DNA of 64,000 bases, taken from contig JAUILZ010000009.1 in the NCBI GenBank assembly GCA_030432755.1, forward strand, positions 62,001 to 126,000, read 5' to 3'. Under the pieces are notes generated by a model. That model saw only the letters and a program-made list of their open reading frames with translations, was not told the DNA's origin and made no database searches. Below are positions 35,298 through 43,556 of the stretch, piece by piece. The stretch comes from Gammaproteobacteria bacterium. GTDB taxonomy: Bacteria > Pseudomonadota > Gammaproteobacteria > Arenicellales > Poriferihabitantaceae. The position numbers and the translations under genes were made by a program. Position 1 is the first letter of the stretch; each line of letters opens with the position of its first letter.

Positions 35298-36059
35298 TCA
35301 ACGCAGGGCGCGCCACAACATGGTGCAACCGGAAACGACGAGCACCCAGATAACGAGATGGCGGAAACGATCCTCGCTGATACGCCCGCGAACTCCCTTG
35401 CCGAGGAACAATCCGATGGACACCGGAATGATCGCCAGGGTGGACAAAAGTAGCGTGGATGCATCCATGATTCCGTAGACGAAGAGAGTGATCGTCCAGG
35501 GAATGACCGCGGCGACGTAGAGAAAACTGATGGAACCTACGAAACGGTTCTTGACCAGGTCCGGAATGGATACGAGATAGATGATCAGCATCGGGCCGAA
35601 CATGGAACTGAGGCCGCCGATAACCCCGGCGGCAAGGCCGAAGCCCGCGCCTGCCGGTTTTTCAATCGCTGCCGGGATATGGAATCGTCGACTCGAGCCC
35701 TGCAACAGGGCAAAAACGATAACCAGTACGCCGACGATGCCCAGCAGCCAGCGCTCGTCGATCACCGCGAGAATGCGCACCCCGATCCATGTTCCCAGCA
35801 GCAAGAGAAGGAACGCGGGCCAGAATCGGCGAATGGTATGTGCCGGATGCCCGGCCTCCGAAACCTGCACGAGATTGGCCACCACCACTGGCATCGCCAT
35901 CAACACCACGGCCAGTTGTGGTGGCAGCACGAGCGACATCAGCGGAACCGGCAATAGCGGCGTGCCGACGCCCAGGGCGCCTTTCAGGAGACCGCCTGAC
36001 ATGAGCGCGAAAAAACACCACGTCAGGATCCAGGGACTGGTTTCCCGGAGAAGATCCAT
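35298..36059 (-). CDS. TSUP family permease (TauE/SafE-type)
   Basis: 253 residues, eight to nine hydrophobic helices in two halves with the repeat FFALMSGGLLKGALGVGTPL and GLAAGVIGGLSSMFGPMLII, as in the sulfite exporter TauE/SafE family. Members export sulfite, sulfoacetate or related anions. It lies 195 bases upstream of tctC on the same strand and is divergent from the acylating aldehyde dehydrogenase, so sulfite release from a sulfonate pathway is an attractive but unproven role. Confidence 0.88.
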   Translation of the reverse strand: MDLLRETSPWILTWCFFALMSGGLLKGALGVGTPLLPVPLMSLVLPPQLAVVLMAMPVVVANLVQVSEAGHPAHTIRRFWPAFLLLLLGTWIGVRILAVIDERWLLGIVGVLVIVFALLQGSSRRFHIPAAIEKPAGAGFGLAAGVIGGLSSMFGPMLIIYLVSIPDLVKNRFVGSISFLYVAAVIPWTITLFVYGIMDASTLLLSTLAIIPVSIGLFLGKGVRGRISEDRFRHLVIWVLVVSGCTMLWRALR

Positions 36060-36265
36060 AAGGTAAAATTTTTATAAGGGTATCGAAAAGTCCGATAGCG
36101 AAACGAGCGCAACACGGGCGCCACCGGGCAATGTATCACCAACGTGTCCGTTCTGGCGCGCTGGCGGGATGCCGCCAATACGCACCATCGCGGTGCAATG
36201 CAATTGAGTTGGCGAGGACCGGCCACTACACTACACCCCCCGTTTCGTTCCCCGGAGCATTCTTC

Positions 36266-37693
36266 ATGGCGCAGCCCGCAGCCAAACCTGGCGCCGACCA
36301 GGAAACCGTCATCATCCAGCAACTCGTCGAACGTGGCCGCGCCGCCATGGCGGACATCGCCCATGACGGCCAGGCGCGCATCGATGAACTCGTCACCGCC
36401 ATCGCCTGGTCGGTCTACAAGCCCGAGAACGCCCGCCGACTGGCGGAACTCGCCGTGGAAGACACGGGGATCGGAAACGTCAATGACAAGATCATCAAGA
36501 ACCAGCGCAAGACCTTCGGCGCGCTCCGGGACCTGATGCGGGCGAAAACGGTTGGCATCATCGAGAACGACCCGGATCGGGGACTGGTGCGTTACGCCAA
36601 GCCCGTTGGCGTTGTCGCGGCCATCACGCCTTCCACCAACCCGGCAGCAACGCCGGTGAACAAGGCGATGATGGCGCTCAAGGGCGCCAATGCCATCATC
36701 ATCGCGCCCTCCCCTGTTGGCTGGAACACCACCAACACGACGGTGGAGCTGATGCGCACCGCGCTCGAACGCATCGGGGCGCCCGCCGACCTGGTGCAGA
36801 TTCTGCCGGCGCCGGTGTCGCGCAGCATGACACAGATATTGATGCGCCATGCCGACCTGGTGGTGACCACCGGTTCCCAGAACAACGTGCGTGGCGCCTA
36901 TTCCAGCGGTACCCCGGCCATCGGCGTCGGCGCGGGCAACGTGCCGGTGGTGCTCGACGACAGCGCCGACCTGGACGATGCCGCGCAAAAGATTCTCGCC
37001 TCCAAGACTTTCGACAACTCCACCTCGTGCTCGTCCGAGAACTCGCTCATCATTCTCGACAGCGTATACGAGGACGCCATGGCGGCGCTGGCAAAGGTCG
37101 GCGGCTACCGCGTCACCGACGCGGAGCGTTCGCTGATCGAGGACAAACTCTGGGTCGACGGCAAGCTCAACCGCGATCTCATCGCGCGCGATGCCGACGT
37201 GTTCGCACGCGGGATCGGCCTCGCGAAGGCAGCGGAGAAATGCCGATTCTTCATGGTTGAAGAGCCGGCGTTCGACGCGAAGTCACCGTTCGCGGACGAG
37301 AAGCTTTCCCTCGTGCTCACGATCTACCGCGCGCACGACTTCGATCACGCGGTGGAACTGGTGCGTGATGTACTCACCGTGCAGGGCATGGGGCACTCCT
37401 GCGGCATCCATACACACACGGCTGGCCACCCGCAACGCCTCGCCGAGGACATCGACGTGGTGCGCGTGCTGGTCAACCAGGCGCATACCTTCGGCAATGG
37501 CGGCAGTTTCAACAATGCACTCAACTTCACCCTCTCCATGGGCTGCGGCACCTGGGGCGGAAACAGCATCTCGGAAAACCTGAACTACCGGCATTTCATC
37601 AACATCACCCACCTGGTCACGACGGTGGGGGAAGACAAGCCAACGGAAGAGGAATTGTTCGGCGCCCATTTCGCCAGCTACGGGCGAGATTGA
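36266..37693 (+). CDS. CoA-acylating aldehyde dehydrogenase (sulfoacetaldehyde-dehydrogenase-like)
   Basis: 475 residues from ATG 36266 (GGAG nine bases upstream); the frame is open 45 codons further but without a start signal. It is a CoA-dependent aldehyde dehydrogenase: GVVAAITPSTNPAATPVNKA binds CoA/NAD, and the catalytic thiol is Cys255 in FDNSTSCSSENSL. A second pattern, GMGHSCGIHTH and GGSFNNALNFTLSMGCGTWG, is shared with acetaldehyde dehydrogenases of this class. Enzymes of this type interconvert an acyl-CoA and the aldehyde. The next gene, an acyl-CoA ligase, overlaps by one base (TGATG), matching the sauS-sauT order of sulfoacetate catabolism. Other short-chain acids are possible. 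Confidence 0.87.
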   Translation: MAQPAAKPGADQETVIIQQLVERGRAAMADIAHDGQARIDELVTAIAWSVYKPENARRLAELAVEDTGIGNVNDKIIKNQRKTFGALRDLMRAKTVGIIENDPDRGLVRYAKPVGVVAAITPSTNPAATPVNKAMMALKGANAIIIAPSPVGWNTTNTTVELMRTALERIGAPADLVQILPAPVSRSMTQILMRHADLVVTTGSQNNVRGAYSSGTPAIGVGAGNVPVVLDDSADLDDAAQKILASKTFDNSTSCSSENSLIILDSVYEDAMAALAKVGGYRVTDAERSLIEDKLWVDGKLNRDLIARDADVFARGIGLAKAAEKCRFFMVEEPAFDAKSPFADEKLSLVLTIYRAHDFDHAVELVRDVLTVQGMGHSCGIHTHTAGHPQRLAEDIDVVRVLVNQAHTFGNGGSFNNALNFTLSMGCGTWGGNSISENLNYRHFINITHLVTTVGEDKPTEEELFGAHFASYGRD

Positions 37694-39222
37694 TGACGAA
37701 GACCATCCGCGCGGTCATCGACCGCCATGCCACGGCCCGGCCGGACCGGGTATTCCTCGTGGACCCGGAGCAAAACCGTGAACTGACGTTCGGTGAGCTG
37801 CGCGACAACGTCGAGCGTATCGGCGCCGAACTGTCGCGCCTCGGAATCGCCCCGGGCGGCCGGGTGGCGTTCCTGCTCGACAACGGCTACTGGACGCCGC
37901 AGCTCTTCCTTGGCGTGATGGCGGCGGGGCGGGTGATCGTGCCTCTCAATGCCGTGGCCGGAACCCGCCAGCTGGAGCACGTGCTCGGGCATTCCGATGC
38001 CGCGGTGGTGTTCGTCTCCGAAACCTACCGCGAGCGATTGGCGGAGTTGATGGCGGCGGTGGGTCGTGACATCGGCGTCATCCCGCTGGACGAGGTCAAC
38101 GGACCGGAATGGCCTGCTGGGGGAGCACAAGGCGCAACCACCTATACCGCGGAGGAAAAGGACCCGGCGCTACTACTCTACACCTCGGGCTCCACCGGCC
38201 TGCCCAAGGGCGCGGTGATGAACCAGCGCGCCATCGTCACCGGCGGAGAGAACGTGATGCTGGGGCACGACCTGACGGAAGACGACAGAGCGCTCTGCGT
38301 ACTGCCGATCTACCACATCAACGGCGCCATGGTGACCGTGGCCGCGCCGCTGGTCAGCGGCAGCAGCGTGGTGATGCCATCGCGCTTTCGCGCAAGCCGC
38401 TTCTGGGAACTGGTGGCGACTTACGGCTGTACCTGGTCGAGTGTCGTGCCCACCATCATCAAGTACCTGCTCGACCGCGCAGGCCAGGAGCCCTACACGT
38501 TCGGCGATGACGAACGCCTGAAGGCATTTCGGTTCGGTCGCTCCGCTTCGGCGCCTTTGCCCGCGGTTGTGCTGCAGCAATGGGAAGACACTTTCCATGT
38601 ACCGATGATCGAGACCATCGGCCTCACCGAGACCGCGGGCACGGTCGCCACCAACCCGATGCCGCCGCGGGCGCGCAAACCGGGCTCGGTGGGCCTGCCG
38701 TTCGGCAACGAGATCATCGTCGTGGACGAGTCCGGCAAGGAATGCCGCGCCGGCGTGTCCGGCGAACTGGTGATCCGCGGCGACAACGTGCTCGACTATT
38801 ACTACAAGAACCCCGAGGCCACCGAGGGCGCCTTCCTGGACGGCTGGTTCCGCACTGGCGATCTCGGGCAGAAGGACGATGAGGGTTACCTCTACATCAC
38901 CGGCCGGCTCAAGGAACTGATCATCCGCGGCGGCGAGAACATCGCCCCCAGGGAAATCGACGACGTGCTCTACAAGCACGACGCCATCCTCGAGGCCGCT
39001 GCGGTGGGTATTGATGACGACAACTACGGCCAGGAGGTGGTGGCCTGCGTGGTGATCCGCGAGGGTTACAAGGCGACGGAAGACGAACTCAAGGCCTTCT
39101 GCGAGGAAGCCGTGGGCAAGGTGAAATGCCCCAAGACCATCTACTTCCTCGATGATCTGCCCAAGGGCCCGTCTGGCAAGATCCAGCGCCTCAAGCTGCC
39201 AGACCTGATCCGTACGTTGTAG
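37693..39222 (+). CDS. AMP-forming acyl-CoA synthetase (sulfoacetate-CoA-ligase-like candidate)
   Basis: 509 residues starting at ATG 37693, coupled to the previous stop. The ANL-family core motifs are present: the P-loop LLLYTSGSTGLPKGAVMNQ, YHINGAMVTVAAP, the adenylate-binding IGLTETAGTVATNP, GWFRTGDLGQKDDEGYLYIT, and a C-terminal Lys in PKGPSGKIQR. It should form an acyl-adenylate and then the CoA thioester. Coupling to a CoA-acylating dehydrogenase suggests the pair reduces an acid to its aldehyde by way of the acyl-CoA. A sulfoacetate substrate is inference from context. Confidence 0.9.
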   Translation: MTKTIRAVIDRHATARPDRVFLVDPEQNRELTFGELRDNVERIGAELSRLGIAPGGRVAFLLDNGYWTPQLFLGVMAAGRVIVPLNAVAGTRQLEHVLGHSDAAVVFVSETYRERLAELMAAVGRDIGVIPLDEVNGPEWPAGGAQGATTYTAEEKDPALLLYTSGSTGLPKGAVMNQRAIVTGGENVMLGHDLTEDDRALCVLPIYHINGAMVTVAAPLVSGSSVVMPSRFRASRFWELVATYGCTWSSVVPTIIKYLLDRAGQEPYTFGDDERLKAFRFGRSASAPLPAVVLQQWEDTFHVPMIETIGLTETAGTVATNPMPPRARKPGSVGLPFGNEIIVVDESGKECRAGVSGELVIRGDNVLDYYYKNPEATEGAFLDGWFRTGDLGQKDDEGYLYITGRLKELIIRGGENIAPREIDDVLYKHDAILEAAAVGIDDDNYGQEVVACVVIREGYKATEDELKAFCEEAVGKVKCPKTIYFLDDLPKGPSGKIQRLKLPDLIRTL

Positions 39223-39224
39223 CG

Positions 39225-40211
39225 ATGCAGGCAGTCCGTATCCACGACTACGGCGGAATCGACGGGCTGTCGCTGGACGAGATCGCGCCCCCCGTTCCCG
39301 CTTCCGGCGAGATAAGAGTGGATATCGCGGTGGCAGGTATCAACTTCATCGATGTTTACATGCGCGAGGGCAAGTACCGGGATTCGAAAACCTACGGCAC
39401 GCCCCTGCCCTTCACCCTTGGCATGGAAGGCGCGGGCGTGGTCGCCGACGCCAACGGCCACGCCCGGTTCGAGGAAGGTGACCGCGTGGCCTGGTGCCTG
39501 TCGCGGGGCAGTTACGCCGAGTCCGCCTGCGTGCCCGAATGGAAGCTGGTGCCACTGCCGGACGACATCGACTTCGACACCGGCGCCACCCTCATGCTCC
39601 AGGGCTGTACCGCGCACTACCTCGCCCATTCCGCCGCCAGCCTGTCGGCGGGACGCTGGTGCCTCGTACATGCCGCGGCGGGCGGCGTTGGACAACTGCT
39701 GGTGCAGCTCGCAATCCGGCGTGGCGCCCGGGTCATCGCCACCGTGGGCAGCAGGGAGAAGGCGGACATCGTCACCGGTCTTGGCGCCGAACATGCCGTT
39801 CTCTATCGCGAGACCGACTTTCGCGAGGCCGTGATGGAACTGACCGGCGGCGAGGGCGTGGACGTGGCATACGACTCCGTGGGCAAGGACACCATCGAGC
39901 GCAGCATCCGCTGCCTGCGTCCGCGCGGCACGGTGGTGAACTACGGCGGCGCCTCCGGGCTGGTGGAATCCGTGAGCCCGCTGGCGCTGGCGGAGGCAGG
40001 CTCGGTGTTCTTCACCCGCCCCCATCTCGCCCACTACCTAGCAGACAGCGACGAAATCGGTTGGCGCACCGGTGACCTTTTCGACGCGGTGCGCGCCGGC
40101 GAACTGCGCGTCTCCATCGACCGGAAATTTCCCCTCGCGCAGGCCGCGTCGGCAATGCAGTACCTTGAGGAGCGCCGCAGCCGGGGCAAGTTGCTGCTGG
40201 ATACCGGATAG
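39225..40211 (+). CDS. Quinone-oxidoreductase-type medium-chain reductase (zinc-less MDR)
   Basis: 328 residues, only two bases after the ligase gene, so part of the same operon. The N-terminal GroES-like domain has EIAPPVPASGEIRVDIAVAG and lacks the Cys/His zinc ligands of alcohol dehydrogenases. The NADPH site is AAGGVGQLLVQLAIRRGARV, with SREKADIV. It closes with the usual QYLEERRSRGKLLLDTG. Family members reduce quinones, enones or enoyl compounds with NADPH. Its role in the cluster is unclear. Confidence 0.9.
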   Translation: MQAVRIHDYGGIDGLSLDEIAPPVPASGEIRVDIAVAGINFIDVYMREGKYRDSKTYGTPLPFTLGMEGAGVVADANGHARFEEGDRVAWCLSRGSYAESACVPEWKLVPLPDDIDFDTGATLMLQGCTAHYLAHSAASLSAGRWCLVHAAAGGVGQLLVQLAIRRGARVIATVGSREKADIVTGLGAEHAVLYRETDFREAVMELTGGEGVDVAYDSVGKDTIERSIRCLRPRGTVVNYGGASGLVESVSPLALAEAGSVFFTRPHLAHYLADSDEIGWRTGDLFDAVRAGELRVSIDRKFPLAQAASAMQYLEERRSRGKLLLDTG

Positions 40212-40389
40212 CCGCCTGTAGCGGGGCGCCCGAACCAGTCGATCCAGCCACGGCGTACCCACTGTCCCGCCAATCGCGCTTTGCCTTCTCGGGGCGCGCC
40301 GGGGCGGAGCCGCCCCATTCCAGAAAGAAATCCCCGGTGCTACACTACTTGCCTCGTCAACGGGCGCCACGTGACGCCTGGAGGGTACG

Positions 40390-41634
40390 ATGTCGTTGGT
40401 TCGGCCGCTCAACGCCCGCCAGGGAGCGTATCTCCTGCTGGCGATCTTCCTTTCCACCGCCACACCGATCGCGGGAGTCGCCGCGACCCGCTACGTGGAA
40501 ATCTGGGGTGTCGTCAACGGCCCGTCGTGCCCGAAATCAAGTCCTTGTCCAGGACTGCAACATGCGATCAATCTCTCGGGACCCAACGACCGCATCGTGG
40601 TCGGTCCGGGGGAATACCCGGGGCCGCTCAATATTCCCGCGGGCAAGGATGGACTGAAGCTCGAATCCGCAACGGGAAGATTCTCCACGGTCGTGCAGGC
40701 AGCTTCTGGGGATAACGGCTTGACCATCGCGTCTTCCAGGGTACGTATCGGTAGCAAGGGTAAGGGATTCACGCTCCAGGGACCGAGCTATGCGGCCGGC
40801 CCTGCTACCGCGCCCGCATCCGCTCCCGTAACCAGTGGGCACGGCATCTTCGCCAACGGGGAGGGACTCCGCATCGAGGGCAACCGGTTTCGGTGGAATG
40901 CGGTTGGACTCTATATCCAACAGGGTCCAAGGGCGAGCATTCGTAACAATATCGCCCAGTTCAATGCCAGCGCGGGAATCTGGTGCCATACTTGCGAGCG
41001 CGCCCTGGTGCAGGACAATCGCTCTGAACTGAACTGGGGACGGGGAATCTTTCTGGGTAGCGGTAGCTCTCGGTCAACAATTATCAGAAACGTCACCAGC
41101 GCTAACACCACAGACGGGATTCAGACCGGCGGCGCCAGTGAGTCTCCACGGATCACGGATAACGTCTCCGAACGCAATACGTCAGCCGGCTTCTGGGGAA
41201 CCGTGGATGGTGGGCAATACCAAGGGAATATTACAACGCGCAACAGTTTGTATGGTGCGGTTTTCGATCTCGGCAATACCGTTGCGGGGACCGTCGTAAA
41301 ACATAACATCACGATGCGAAGTGCAGCATCGGGGTTTTATTTCCAGGATCCGGATGCGGCAAGAATCGAGAACAACTTCTCCGCCAACAATGGGGTCGGA
41401 GCCTTGGTGGTTGGTTTGGCTCCGGTCTTGCCCCGGTTTCACAATAACGCCCTGTACGACAACGTCTGTGGGATCAGCAACGGCCTAACAGCGGGATTTC
41501 TTTATACACGCGCCTTTATCTACTACAACAACGACGTGACCTGTGGCGCCTTCCCTGTCGACCCCGATAGCACCACTGCCCCCACCCCCGCCCCGGTAAA
41601 CGTCAACCGCGCGCGGGCGCTGGTCGGGGGATAG
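40390..41634 (+). CDS. Exported right-handed beta-helix protein, copy 2 of 3
   Basis: 414 residues. GGAGGG sits four bases before the ATG. The signal peptide is LLAIFLSTATPIAGVAA, and the mature protein begins TRYVEIWG, then CPKSSPCPGLQHAIN with the Cys pair, DRIVVGPGEY and SKGKGFTLQG. The middle is a beta-helix with Asn- and Gly-rich turns (RNNIAQFNASAGIWCHTCER, FYFQDPDAARIENNF). It ends APVNVNRARALVGG. It is a paralogue of 20475-21722 and 43557-44783 and shares almost the same C-terminal DNA as the latter. Function is unknown; secretion past the inner membrane is expected. No partner gene is coupled to it. Confidence 0.82.
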   Translation: MSLVRPLNARQGAYLLLAIFLSTATPIAGVAATRYVEIWGVVNGPSCPKSSPCPGLQHAINLSGPNDRIVVGPGEYPGPLNIPAGKDGLKLESATGRFSTVVQAASGDNGLTIASSRVRIGSKGKGFTLQGPSYAAGPATAPASAPVTSGHGIFANGEGLRIEGNRFRWNAVGLYIQQGPRASIRNNIAQFNASAGIWCHTCERALVQDNRSELNWGRGIFLGSGSSRSTIIRNVTSANTTDGIQTGGASESPRITDNVSERNTSAGFWGTVDGGQYQGNITTRNSLYGAVFDLGNTVAGTVVKHNITMRSAASGFYFQDPDAARIENNFSANNGVGALVVGLAPVLPRFHNNALYDNVCGISNGLTAGFLYTRAFIYYNNDVTCGAFPVDPDSTTAPTPAPVNVNRARALVGG

Positions 41635-41680
41635 GATGCAAGCACCGCACCGCGGTCCAGGCGCATCGGGGTACCGCTGA

Positions 41681-43198
41681 TTACTGCGGCAGTTCGAGCG
41701 GAGTCTGCCGAAGCCTCTTCCAGACAGGCTGCGCCGAGCGGGTACAGCGGCGCAGGCGGGAATCCACCCACTGGCGGAGCACCTCGATGTCGCGGGTCTG
41801 CACCCGCGCCGGATCGAGTGAGGAGAAGATCTGGATCGCGGTCCTGGCGTCGTTGGCCTCGCCGAGACTCTTCTGGAGTTTCTTCAGGTCCGAGATGGTA
41901 GTGTCCAATGCGTCGCCCCAGAGTTCGCTGAAAAACTCCATCGCGTAGCGCAGCTTCTTGACGCGTTTCCGGATCTCGTGCAGGTCATCGCCGGACAGGC
42001 GGCCCAACGCCCGCGTCTCGGAAAGGAGATCGCGATGGGTTTTCATCAGCACTGTCGTGGCAAAGGGACGGATCGGCTCGCCCAGGACGGATTCGTCGGA
42101 CATGTCCTGGATCGTCATCCAGCGCTCGAACTGGAGCAGCAGGCGCCCGTAGCGTTTGCCGTGCATCAATTCGATGGTTTCCGCGGTGGCTTTCCTCCGT
42201 TCTCTCTGGGCGATGCGTTCGAGCCTCGCCAGGGCGGCCGAGTCGGGAATATCCTTGCGCATGTCCGGCAGCGTTTCGGTCAGGAACACATGCCAGTCAC
42301 GCGAGGTGCCGAATCGTTGCTGGAACCAGCGCAGTTCGCCGTTGTAGGCCTTGCGCATGTCGTAGGGCAGACAACGTTTGAACGCGCGCAGCGCGGCGCG
42401 GGTGCGTCGCAGGGCGACGCGAGTCTGGTGCACGCCTTCGTGCTGCCCCCGAAGGGTCAGCGCCTGGTTCTGGTAAAGGTGATCGAGCGACGACGCCACG
42501 ATGCGGGTAAACGCTTCGCCAGTTGTCACTTCCTCTGCCATGTCCACGGTACTCGCGGTTGCCGGACTGTTACCGGCGGACGCCCGGGCCAGTTCGTATC
42601 CCCGGATCGCCTTGGAACGGTGTTCGCGGTTGAGCGCATACTTTTCCGACAGCTCCAGGGCGAAATTGCGCAGAGTCACCGGATCTCCGGAGACGAGCTG
42701 GAGCCTGGCCTCGTGAATAAGATCGTCCTTGCGGCCAGCCCGGGATGTTGCCGAGATGACTCCCTGGTCGAGGGTCAGCCGGATCCTGCTTCTACCGGTC
42801 TCGAACTCCACCCGGGTGCGGTCGCAGTCGATCTCGAAACAGGGACCGAGTCGCGCGACCCGGCCCAGCCGCGACAGGTTTTTCGGCAGCATGTCGTGCT
42901 GGAGAATATCCGTGGTCGGGGGTTCGTCGGCAACGATGGCGTAGCGCTCCGCCCTCTCGCGATCCTCGCCGTAGGACGCGGGCACCTTGAGACCGACGAA
43001 CCTGCGCTCCTCTTCCTGTTGCAGAAACAGCCGGACGCTCTGCTTCTGGAAGACTTTTCTCGGGGAGTCGTAGTAGGTCTTGCGGATACGGGTGCGGGTG
43101 CGGCTGACCTTGCGCATGCCGCGCAGCAGCTTCGAACCGGGGAGCTTGCCGAACACCCCGGGCGGGACACTGAAACGGATGTCGCTCTGGATGCTCAT
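41681..43198 (-). CDS. CYTH-CHAD domain protein
   Basis: 505 residues. Residues 1-200 form a CYTH (triphosphate tunnel) domain, although the usual N-terminal ExExK is reduced to SDIRF, so hydrolysis of a triphosphate such as inorganic tripolyphosphate is uncertain. Residues about 225-500 are a CHAD domain with its paired conserved helices (VHQTRVALRRTRAALRAFKR and LHEIRKRVKKLRYAMEFFSE). CHAD domains bind polyphosphate. The gene faces the opposite way to the two beta-helix genes on either side; a link to them is not shown. The two-domain layout is common. Confidence 0.87.
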   Translation of the reverse strand: MSIQSDIRFSVPPGVFGKLPGSKLLRGMRKVSRTRTRIRKTYYDSPRKVFQKQSVRLFLQQEEERRFVGLKVPASYGEDRERAERYAIVADEPPTTDILQHDMLPKNLSRLGRVARLGPCFEIDCDRTRVEFETGRSRIRLTLDQGVISATSRAGRKDDLIHEARLQLVSGDPVTLRNFALELSEKYALNREHRSKAIRGYELARASAGNSPATASTVDMAEEVTTGEAFTRIVASSLDHLYQNQALTLRGQHEGVHQTRVALRRTRAALRAFKRCLPYDMRKAYNGELRWFQQRFGTSRDWHVFLTETLPDMRKDIPDSAALARLERIAQRERRKATAETIELMHGKRYGRLLLQFERWMTIQDMSDESVLGEPIRPFATTVLMKTHRDLLSETRALGRLSGDDLHEIRKRVKKLRYAMEFFSELWGDALDTTISDLKKLQKSLGEANDARTAIQIFSSLDPARVQTRDIEVLRQWVDSRLRRCTRSAQPVWKRLRQTPLELPQ

Positions 43199-43556
43199 GT
43201 CCGGAGCGACTCGTGGGAATCGGGCGAAAGGAAACTCTGAGCGGATACCGGCAGTTGCCGTACCGCGATACCATCCAGCAAATGATGCACGTATCGAGGA
43301 CTAGTTTATCTTTAAATAACAAAGCTATATCCAACTATAGCAGATATCTGAAAAGGTTGATTGCTTAAGCTGTTGGAAGTCAGAAATTTTTCCTACATCC
43401 TGGCGGGATGGAGACTACCTGGACACCGCCACTGGAGACCCGGTTTCGGCACCCCGGGACCATGACTGGCTGTGACGCGGATCACAGCGCGTGGCACTTT
43501 TTCCTGCTACCGTTACCCTGTTTCCAATTGGCATGGAAACATGCCTGGAGTGCACC
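43199..43556. other. Intergenic region, AT-rich in part, upstream of beta-helix copy 3
   Basis: This 358-base stretch holds no convincing gene. Its left part (about 43300-43400) is unusually AT-rich for this window and contains the small inverted repeat GCTATA/TATAGC. It separates the starts of two divergent genes and so should carry both promoters; no clear -35/-10 pair was found. The hairpin at 43530-43545 is listed separately. Confidence 0.5.
43530..43545 (+). promoter_or_regulatory. GNRA-loop hairpin just upstream of the ribosome site
   Basis: GGCATG and CATGCC form a 6-bp stem closed by the tetraloop GAAA, ending one base before the GGAG ribosome site (43547-43550) of the gene starting at 43557. 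It could influence translation or mRNA stability; this is inference from position. Confidence 0.4.
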
